Shown here: in pieces, positions 24,035-30,100 of the stretch
Layout of the letters: every line of letters begins with the position of its first letter
How positions within the stretch are numbered: position 1 is the first letter of the stretch
Virus record (IMG/VR): IMGVR_UViG_3300005613_000239
Span: 1 to 33,639 of that record
Length of the DNA stretch: 33,639 bases
Source of the DNA: a virus
Strand: one strand, 5' to 3'
Made by a program: the position numbers and the translations under genes
Notes under the pieces: model-generated
Told to the model about the DNA's origin: nothing
The model's database searches: none
What the model saw: the letters and a program-made list of their open reading frames with translations, nothing else

Positions 24035-24091
24035 CTAAATTTTTGTAGATTTATCGTCAACGGTCAGCAACCCGTTTTCTTTGAAGTATCC
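24035..24091 (-). pseudogene. 5'-side fragment of the interrupted gene
   Basis: The open frame G-Y-F-K-E-N-G-L-L-T-V-D-D-K-S runs from 24091 into the 8-bp repeat and then hits a stop inside the module (24037-24035). It is in phase with the fragment at 22594-22713 across the repeat. It has no start codon of its own: a stop lies at 24094-24092, next to a terminator hairpin. Confidence 0.4.
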
Positions 24092-24095
24092 TTAG

Positions 24096-24128
24096 AAAAG
24101 CTAAACGACAACTTGTCGTTTAGCTTTT
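24096..24128. terminator. Strong hairpin terminator after the replication gene
   Basis: A 16-bp perfect inverted repeat, AAAAGCTAAACGACAA with TTGTCGTTTAGCTTTT, is separated by one base; in RNA a small loop would form. T runs follow on both strands, so it can work both ways. On the minus strand it lies about 60 bases after the replication gene stop and insulates that gene from the TnpB module. Confidence 0.8.
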
Positions 24129-24185
24129 TCGTCATATCTCCACCATTTTTACTAATGCATTATTCATAACAATCCTTTTTTTAAT

Positions 24186-24587
24186 CTAGTATTTCAATAA
24201 TTCAATTCGTCTAGTATTTAACTTCAGACATCCTTTCCTGCCTTTAGATTTAGTTCTTCGTATATATGCTGTTTCGTTTTTTATCTCCTTTGTAATTTTA
24301 CGTCCATCTTTTAATCTTCTTTCTTCATATGCTTTTCTACCTTCAAGTTCATCAAGATAATTTTGTATACTCTTCTTCATGCAATTACCCATTTTTTTAC
24401 ATAGATCCTCATTACGAACTTTTACCCATCCATCTTCTATCTTACCAAAGAAAGTTGCCATATAAATTAGACCATATAAACGAACTGCACCATGAGAAAG
24501 ATTTTTATCAGTTAAAATATCCCATGGTATTTTAGCAAATGGTTTCTGCTTTTTTGGTTTAATGTAACTTCCTGAATAATCTTTCAT
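24186..24587 (-). CDS. Winged-helix replication initiator-like protein
   Basis: In this 133-residue protein, residues 20-95 have the layout of the winged-helix domain of plasmid and phage replication initiators: I-P-W-D-I-L-T-D-K-N-L-S-H-G-A-V-R-L-Y-G-L, then W-V-K-V-R-N-E-D-L-C-K-K-M-G, then an S-I-Q-N-Y-L-D-E-L recognition helix. The C-terminal part is basic. AGGAGG lies just before the ATG. The gene is preceded by a structured attenuator-like leader and lies beside an iteron-bearing region, which supports a replication role. It lacks a helicase-loader or primase domain. Confidence 0.65.
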   Translation of the reverse strand: MKDYSGSYIKPKKQKPFAKIPWDILTDKNLSHGAVRLYGLIYMATFFGKIEDGWVKVRNEDLCKKMGNCMKKSIQNYLDELEGRKAYEERRLKDGRKITKEIKNETAYIRRTKSKGRKGCLKLNTRRIELLKY

Positions 24588-24622
24588 CCTATCCTCCTAT
24601 AAAAAAAGCAACTGACCATGCA

Positions 24623-24631
24623 TGATATAAT
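24623..24631 (+). promoter_or_regulatory. Putative antisense promoter (extended -10)
   Basis: TGATATAAT on the plus strand is a perfect extended -10 (TGnTATAAT). Transcription would start near 24638 and run through the complement of the whole leader, producing an antisense RNA to the replication mRNA. No -35 element is evident, as is common with extended -10 promoters. Confidence 0.5.
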
Positions 24632-24637
24632 CCGGGA

Positions 24638-24730
24638 AGAAGATAACATGAACAAGCTAGAAGAGCTAGTCAGTTGCTTAAAATGTTTATATATTCTGTT
24701 CATGTATTTATTCCTCTTCCCGTTATCATA
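24638..24730 (+). ncRNA. Candidate antisense RNA to the replication leader
   Basis: This is the predicted product of the extended -10 promoter at 24623. It would contain GAAGAAGATAACATGAACA near the 5' end and its partner TGTTCATG...TCTTCCC near the 3' end, so it would fold into a stem-loop and pair with the mRNA leader. The 3' end is uncertain because no good T run follows. A 52-codon plus-strand frame with a hydrophobic stretch overlaps it, but has no ribosome binding site at its first ATG. Confidence 0.35.
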
Positions 24731-24735
24731 CATAT

Positions 24736-24741
24736 ATTATA
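24736..24741 (-). promoter_or_regulatory. -10 of the replication gene promoter
   Basis: TATAAT (24741-24736) in the context TTGTATAATATATG lies about 150 bases before the replication gene ATG and just before the attenuator fold. The -35 match is poor. The same context occurs before the HNH gene. Confidence 0.5.
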
Positions 24742-24774
24742 CAAGAAAATTCCAAAAGTATCCTTCTTTCTTTT

Positions 24775-24919
24775 AAAATATTTCAATATTTATAGGCGGT
24801 TTATCAGATTTCTGTGGAACCGCTCCTCCACCTTCTTTCTGCTTTTCTAAGAATCAAGACGAAGATCTTCGTCTTGATTCTGAAATGGCATTTGCTTCTT
24901 TGGAAAATATTTCAATATT
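24775..24919. repeat. 16-bp direct repeat flanking a palindrome
   Basis: AAAATATTTCAATATT occurs at 24775-24790 and again at 24904-24919. The two copies bracket the perfect palindrome at 24850-24881. They are candidate binding or unwinding sites in the origin region. Confidence 0.75.
24850..24881. repeat. Perfect 32-bp palindrome
   Basis: Two 16-base arms meet with no spacer, centred on GAAGATCTTC, with outer arms AGAATCAAGAC and GTCTTGATTCT. It lacks a T run on either side, so it is more likely a protein-binding or cruciform site of the origin than a terminator. Confidence 0.8.
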
Positions 24920-24951
24920 ACAAATAAGCACTATTTTATTACAATTTTTCT

Positions 24952-24998
24952 AGCGTAAAAATAGCACCACTATGTCAGCGTAAAAATAGCACCACTAT
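24952..24998. repeat. Two 22-bp iterons, candidate replication origin
   Basis: Two identical 22-bp units, each starting AGCGTAAAAATAGC and ending ACCACTAT, lie at 24952-24973 and 24977-24998 with a 3-bp spacer, giving a 25-bp period. Tandem units of about 20-22 bp beside a winged-helix replication protein gene are typical initiator-binding iterons. An AT-rich stretch follows directly. Confidence 0.75.
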
Positions 24999-25056
24999 AT
25001 ATATAAGAGTATAAAGAAGGAGTGGACCGGAGTAAATCTTAGATAATATTAAATAA

Positions 25057-25091
25057 TCCAATAAATCGAAGGTATTCCGAGATTTATTGGA
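25057..25091. repeat. Inverted repeat in origin region
   Basis: TCCAATAAATC (25057-25067) pairs with GATTTATTGGA (25081-25091) around a 13-base loop. It lies about 60 bases from the iterons and may be a hairpin or terminator for plus-strand transcripts. Between it and 25280 is AT-rich sequence with four CTTCGTT motifs, which I cannot interpret. Confidence 0.6.
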
Positions 25092-25290
25092 CCATTTTAT
25101 GTTTTCAATTTTTTTTAGGTTTTTACCGTTTTTTTTCCACTTTTTTAATTCACTTCGTTCATGGGTCGAATCTGCACTTCGTTTGATTCATCCCGCTTCG
25201 TTGCTTCCGTCCATATTTCAATCAATTCTTTCGTATAAACTAATTCAATTAACAAACCTATACATTGTTACAAAATAACCATTTAAATCG

Positions 25291-25327
25291 TTTTAAACGT
25301 ATTCTAGAGCCTTTAAACGTACTTTAG
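25291..25327. repeat. Degenerate tandem repeat, 20-bp period
   Basis: TTTAAACGTATTCTAGA and TTTAAACGTACTTTAGA follow each other with a 20-bp period. A weaker TTTAAATCG lies just before. They are further candidate binding sites in the control region. Confidence 0.6.
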
Positions 25328-25386
25328 ACAGTAGTGCTTAACCTTTCTAAACGAAGATTTGTATCATCAAAATCTAAAAGCGTTTT

Positions 25387-25507
25387 TCTAAATTTGCTTT
25401 AATATTTATAAATCCTTTAGTATCAATAACTTATGAATATTTGTATATACATCATATTTTATAAATCCTTTAGTATCAATAACTTGTCAAATCTAAATTT
25501 ACTTTAA
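25387..25507. repeat. 28-bp direct repeat nested inside a second repeat
   Basis: An exact 28-bp unit, starting TTTATAAATCC and ending ATCAATAACTT, occurs at 25405-25432 and 25458-25485. The pair is bracketed by TCTAAATTTGCTTTAA (25387-25402) and TCTAAATTTACTTTAA (25492-25507). The nested order suggests operator or partition-type sites between the origin and the plus-strand module. Confidence 0.75.
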
Positions 25508-25527
25508 CTATATTAATTGTATGAACT

Positions 25528-25556
25528 ACCCAGACACTAAAGATGTCTGGGTTTTA
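25528..25556 (+). terminator. Intrinsic terminator upstream of plus-strand module
   Basis: ACCCAGACA and TGTCTGGGT form a 9-bp stem around a 7-base loop, followed by TTTA on the plus strand. It would stop plus-strand transcription coming from the origin region and insulate the module that follows. Confidence 0.75.
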
Positions 25557-25585
25557 CGGCTCCTTAATAAAAATAAAAAAAGTTC

Positions 25586-25613
25586 TTGATTTATTCTTAT
25601 TTTTTGATATAGT
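25586..25613 (+). promoter_or_regulatory. Promoter for the plus-strand module
   Basis: TTGATT (25586-25591) and TATAGT (25608-25613) are 16 bases apart, with TG one base before the -10 (TTGATATAGT), making an extended promoter. It lies about 90 bases before the first plus-strand gene. Confidence 0.65.
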
Positions 25614-25701
25614 ATTAACATGATAAACAAAATAATAAACATAACAAACTAAACGAACAGATAAACTTAGTGGCGTGGGTGACGAAGTTAAAGGAAGAAC
25701 A

Positions 25702-25974
25702 ATGAAAAAAACAGCAGTAAATAAAAAGCTTATTAATGCATATGAGGATAATTTTACCGGAGTTCATAAGATGGGTAAGGATGGAGTTCAAGGTTACTGC
25801 GGTTATGTATTCAAATGGAAGAACGTTTCGTCTAAACTATTAAAAAAAGATTTAAGTAATTTAATAGTCAAGTGTTCCGATTGTGGTAGAATTCTTGATG
25901 ATGATGAAATAGTTTATATTGATCTAAATAAGTTAACCGAAAATTGCTTTTATTGTCATAGTAATAGTAACTAA
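25702..25974 (+). CDS. Zinc-ribbon small protein, first gene of plus-strand module
   Basis: I start at ATG 25702 (90 residues, MKKTAVNKKLINAYEDNF...) because AAAGGAAG lies just upstream; a GTG at 25675 lacks such a site. The C-terminal third has K-C-S-D-C and C-F-Y-C-H, four cysteines placed like a zinc ribbon. The N-terminal part has a short beta-rich region (GYCGYVFKWKNV). It may bind DNA or protein; no family recognised. It is transcribed away from the replication gene. Confidence 0.65.
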   Translation: MKKTAVNKKLINAYEDNFTGVHKMGKDGVQGYCGYVFKWKNVSSKLLKKDLSNLIVKCSDCGRILDDDEIVYIDLNKLTENCFYCHSNSN

Positions 25975-25988
25975 ACGAAAGGAAAGAG

Positions 25989-26231
25989 ATGAAGAAAACG
26001 AAGAAAACGAAGAAAACAAGTAGAAGAATTAGAGTATCGAGTACATTGAAGAGATTGCAGAAAAGTGGTGAAAAAGCTATACATGTATGCAGATTAAAAG
26101 GTGCCGATCTATTTTGTATATGGAATGAACCGGAAGACTGGACCTGGTATAAAGAAATGGATGAACTTCAAAATTGTGGTGATCATCATTGGACAATAGA
26201 TAGACAGATGTATGATCGGTTTAGTAAATAA
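25989..26231 (+). CDS. Hypothetical protein of plus-strand module
   Basis: This 80-residue protein starts with K-K-T tandem units (nine-base repeats) and a basic stretch, then KAIHVCRLKGADLFCIWNEP with a Trp-rich middle (EDWTWYKEM) and CGDHHWTIDRQMYDRF. AAAGGAAAGAG precedes the ATG. Not recognised. Confidence 0.6.
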   Translation: MKKTKKTKKTSRRIRVSSTLKRLQKSGEKAIHVCRLKGADLFCIWNEPEDWTWYKEMDELQNCGDHHWTIDRQMYDRFSK

Positions 26232-26265
26232 AACAATGAAGAAATAATAACGAAAAGGAGAAAGC

Positions 26266-26601
26266 ATGCAATTAGAACTAGTAAGAATATCAGATAACCA
26301 ATACCGAATAATCTCTAGAAGCAATAAGAAACATTTTGCACTGGGTATAATCGGAAGATTTCTACTACAATACAATAAGATAAATACTCCTAAAATTGGG
26401 TTATTTTCTATCTATCTTAAACCTTTCAGTCAAGAAGCAACCGTTTACAGTTATCTTTCTGGTAAAACTGTAAAGATGAATAGAATAAAATATCAGAAGT
26501 GGATGAATGGTACAACTAAAGGATTGGTCAGCAAGAAAGATCAGAAGATAAATAGTTGGTTATCTAAAGGAGCTATTAAAAAAGAGAAAGCGAAGATATA
26601 A
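26266..26601 (+). CDS. Hypothetical protein of plus-strand module
   Basis: This 111-residue basic protein opens with MQLELVRISDNQYRIISRSNKKHFALGIIGRF, a beta-hairpin-like start, and continues with IGLFSIYLKPF and a Lys-rich tail. AAAAGGAG lies before the ATG. No domain recognised. It is one base from the next gene. Confidence 0.6.
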   Translation: MQLELVRISDNQYRIISRSNKKHFALGIIGRFLLQYNKINTPKIGLFSIYLKPFSQEATVYSYLSGKTVKMNRIKYQKWMNGTTKGLVSKKDQKINSWLSKGAIKKEKAKI

Positions 26602-26602
26602 A

Positions 26603-26794
26603 ATGATAAAACATCGAATTAGAAAGAATATTGATGGTAAAACAAAAATAGTAAAATTAACCGCAAGAAAAGCAATATTAGCAAATTGTAGAGAATGTAT
26701 GGGATTTAACGCTAATGAAGTTCGTAGATGTACTTCTCCATTATGTCCACTATTCCCATTTAGAACTGCTGATACTCCTCAGGATACCGTTTAA
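26603..26794 (+). CDS. Conserved-type phage Cys-rich small protein
   Basis: The 63-residue protein contains K-A-I-L-A-N-C-R-E-C-M-G-F...V-R-R-C-T-S-P-L-C-P-L-F-P-F-R, a four-Cys pattern (C-x-x-C, C-x(4)-C-P-L-x-x-x-R) that I recall from many small phage proteins of unknown function. It is the last plus-strand gene and converges with the holin-like gene; no clear terminator is seen in the 26795-26953 gap, only AT-rich sequence with an interrupted 8-bp inverted repeat TTGGATAC/GTATCCAA. Confidence 0.65.
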   Translation: MIKHRIRKNIDGKTKIVKLTARKAILANCRECMGFNANEVRRCTSPLCPLFPFRTADTPQDTV

Positions 26795-26953
26795 TATTAG
26801 CACATAGACGATTTTAAATATATAGAAATGATTTAAATGGTAAATAGATACTTGGATACCGTTCTATATAATTTCTTAATTCTTTCATATATAATAACAA
26901 CTAGAATAACCGATACCAACCATATCTCAAACAGTATCCAATTAATATTTTCC

Positions 26954-27178
26954 TTACAAAGCTTTAAAGACATATGCAATTGCTCCGGTTACAAATGCTA
27001 TATAGATAACCCCAATCAACCAACATGTTAATTTAGAACGTAAACTATTCCTTTCACATTTTACAACCAATCCTTCACTTCCATTTCCTTCTAACACCTT
27101 AAGGATTCTTTTTACGTTCTCATCTATCTTTTCTATACGATCATCTTCTAATTTTTCTACTCTATCTTCATCACTCAT
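26954..27178 (-). CDS. XhlA-like holin/haemolysin membrane protein
   Basis: The 74-residue protein has an N-terminal charged helix (residues 2-30, DEDRVEKLEDDRIEKIDENV), a short linker, and one membrane span at about 51-71 (TCWLIGVIYIAFVTGAIAYV) ending close to the C-terminus. This amphipathic-helix-plus-one-span layout is that of XhlA-type phage lysis accessory proteins. It is the last gene of the long minus-strand late operon, the normal place for lysis genes, but no endolysin is next to it. Confidence 0.6.
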   Translation of the reverse strand: MSDEDRVEKLEDDRIEKIDENVKRILKVLEGNGSEGLVVKCERNSLRSKLTCWLIGVIYIAFVTGAIAYVFKAL

Positions 27179-27192
27179 TACCCACCTACCTA

Positions 27193-30100
27193 TTAACTTG
27201 AACTTGAACTATAAATTCCAGAACTGCTTGAACTGCTTGAAGAACTATATTGAATTGAAGAACTGCTAGAAGTATTACCTACACTTTCACTACTACTAGA
27301 TGAAACCTGTTCTACAACACCATATCCTACATCACACCAAGTTTCTACTCCTTTTCCAATCCAATATGCTACAAAATCTCTTCCTCCGGTTGCAGCATCT
27401 CCTGTATTTAATTGGGATAATGTAGTTGTTGGTCTAATAGCAGTTGTAATATCAAAACATTCAGCGGCAGAAGCAAGAGGAGGTGCCCATGTTCCGGTAT
27501 CGTGATTGTGTTCTCTATGGCAAATTTCTTCATCCTCTTTCCAACATACAAATAATCCGCCTTCAAATGAAACTATTCCTACACCACCACGTTCTTTTGT
27601 TTCTGAACTTAAAATTGATTTAGCACTCCATACACTTGCTGGACCACTTTCTCTTTCTTGAAATGTTATATTACTATTTTCATCGGCATATGCAACTGTA
27701 ACATTAACGGCTCCATCTACAGTTTCTTGCTCTAGATCAAATATTGCCTTTGTTGGATAAAGATCATTACAAATAACTTGTTTCGTTTCCCAAGTTCCAG
27801 CATCGTGGTATCTTGAATAAAAATTTGCTGTTGATTCACCTGTCTTTTTTTGTTTCCATACCATTATCATATCACGTTTTTCGGCCGCACCATCACCGGT
27901 TTGACGAATAGATACGCCTAAAATTTCATCATTTGTTGGATCTATCAAATCTTCATCTTCACTCCATGTAGTTATATCTAAAGGATCCGAAAGATAACTT
28001 TTTATGGTTTTACTTCCTGTTCCCCCACCACTACCTGAACTTGAAGAACTTTCGTCGGCATCTTTATTAAAAATAGCTACAACCCACATCTTAGGAGAAG
28101 CTTGATTATCGGATGCCATGTTTACATATTTTAAGCTTCCACCTAAAGCACTAGCATCCATAACCGTTGTAGTATTTTGCCAGGAGAAAGTATTTGTGTT
28201 ATTATCCGAATCGGCAACAATTACATCATTACCATTTAGATAGCAAATTGTAAATGTCCATCCTTTCGTCGGCATTCTAACGGTAAAATCGCATTCATCC
28301 CATTGTTGTGCTTTATTTATAGAAATTCTTGCATTGGTATTTTCTGTAAATCCAGCTTCTAAACTAGTTGCATACCATCCTTCTATCCTATTTTCTGAAG
28401 GATTATAAATGAAATACCAGAATAATCCTTCAACACTTTCGTAACCAGTTTTTCTTTGCCAATTACCTGCAAGCATACGTTCACAAGCAGCAACATAAGA
28501 ACTAGAAGAACTAGAAGAACTAGAACTATATGCAATACTACTACTTGAAGAACTAGAAGAACTATAAATTCCAGAACTGCTTGAACTGCTTGAACTGCTT
28601 GAAGAACTGTAAAGAACAGAACTAGAACTGGAAGAACTAGAACTATATGCAATACTACTACTTGAAGAACTAGAAGAGGAACTTGAAGAACTATACAAAT
28701 TACTACTTGAAGAACTTGAAGAACTATACAAATTACTACTGCTACTACTTGAAGATGATGATTGTTCTTCACATGTCATTAACGCATAAGTTACTCCTAA
28801 TCCTGCATAATAGATATTAACAGTTGCATAAGATTTTCCTGTTGCATCTTCTAATGCTACTTCGTGCCATAAAGAATCATCTGAAATAACTGCTCCACCG
28901 TATGCAAGATAATTAGTTTCAGCTTGTGCATCTTCTAAACTCTTATACAAATAGATCCAGAAACGATTATAACCGCTAACAGGATAGGAAACAACTTCGT
29001 GTCGTAACCATAAATTACATTGGTCAGTATCATTTTTATATGTTGTCACTAGAGTATCTAATCCTTTAACTCTATCGCAAATATCAGCATGTGTTCCTGA
29101 GTTATAAGAACAATTATAAATGTCACAAATACATTCTTCATTACTAGAACTCGAAGAACTAGAACTTGTATTTCCTACGGATTCAGATGATGTACTACTT
29201 GAAGAAACTATGCAAGATCCTTCTATCATCGTTCCTGTATCTGTTCCGGTCGAATAAGTACCTTGAGGATAAGTATTAGCAACTAACTGATAAGCAATAG
29301 GTGTAGAAGCACATGATGAACTATTTATAACCCATCTCATTGATCCTAAATGCATATAGAAGTATAAGTATCTATCACTTTCTCCATTATAATAAACAGG
29401 AAGCTCATTACAATATGAGGCTGTTTTATCATAATCTCCATTTATGAATACTTCTGTAAATCCTGTAACGCAATAAATGTCGTTCAATTCTCCGCTACTC
29501 AAACTAGATGAACTTGAAGAACTGCTACTAGATGAACTTGAACTATAAAGAACAGAACTAGAACTGCTTGAACTATACTGAATAGAACTGCTTGAAGAAC
29601 TAGAGCTATATTGTTCGGAACTAGATGAAGTACTTGAAGAGCTAGAAGAACTTGATTTACTACTAGAACTTGAAGAACTATATGCAATACTAGAACTTGA
29701 AGAAGAACTGCTGCTTGAACTGCTACTATAAAGTTCAGAACTAGATGAAGAATAAAGTTCGGAACTAGAACTGCTAACTCCATTTGTACTACTACTTGAA
29801 GAACTAGATGAACTTGTTTGATCTGAAGAACTGCTTGAACTTTGAGATTTTCCAAATGAGCTAGATGAACTTGGACATAAATCTTCACATGTTATATCTT
29901 CAAATGTTCCACCTCCACCTGATTGTGCAGTCCAACCATTACATTGATTACCATCTATCCAATTATAAGGTTGAGTTACGAAACCACTTCTTGGATGGAA
30001 CATATATTGAGAATAATCATCATCCCAATAAACGCATGGTTCATCGGTTGTATTGTAATTTGATTCCCATCTTTCGTTAGAAGAATTGAATATCATCATC

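Larger units (their letters stand above)
22692..24053. mobile_element. TnpB/RHH insertion module flanked by 8-bp direct repeats
   Basis: The segment holds a ribbon-helix-helix gene and a TnpB-like gene with no transposase. It is bounded by TAGATTTA at 22692-22699 and 24046-24053. Near its ends lies a perfect 14-bp inverted repeat (22710-22723 and 24039-24052, ATTTTTGTAGATTT), one copy overlapping the last codons of tnpB. Deleting one repeat copy plus the module restores an open frame. The element would be about 1,354 bp. Family assignment to IS200/IS605 or IS607 is open because no tnpA is present. Confidence 0.6.
24601..24730 (-). promoter_or_regulatory. Attenuator-like leader of the replication gene
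   Basis: The roughly 140-base leader can form two competing structures. One is a terminator: AAGCAACTGAC (24679-24669) with GTCAGTTGC, followed by seven T (24616-24601), ending right before the AGGAGG site. The other is a long hairpin made of three helices: ATGATA with TATCAT (24729-24724, 24627-24622), CGGGAAGA with TCTTCCCG (24722-24715, 24640-24633) and CATGAACA with TGTTCATG (24704-24697, 24654-24647). It would enclose the first half of the terminator. This matches the switch used in antisense-controlled plasmid replication genes; the mechanism here is inference. Confidence 0.7.

Noticed and set aside
24064-24135. 23-codon minus-strand frame starting at 24135 after GGTGGAG
   Set aside because: Most of it lies in the strong terminator hairpin at 24096-24128, so it is unlikely to be a real gene, though it could be the decayed start of the interrupted gene.
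24620-24778. Plus-strand 52-codon frame with a hydrophobic stretch in the leader
   Set aside because: It overlaps the paired segments of the attenuator. The first ATG lacks a ribosome binding site, and only a weak site precedes the second. The RNA structures explain the sequence better.
25087-25278. 63-codon plus-strand frame in the origin region
   Set aside because: No ribosome binding site, unusual Phe-rich composition, and it overlaps the inverted repeat and AT-rich origin sequence.
26837-27031. Plus-strand 64-codon frame after the Cys-rich gene
   Set aside because: It runs into the holin-like gene on the other strand, has no ribosome binding site and has non-coding-like composition.
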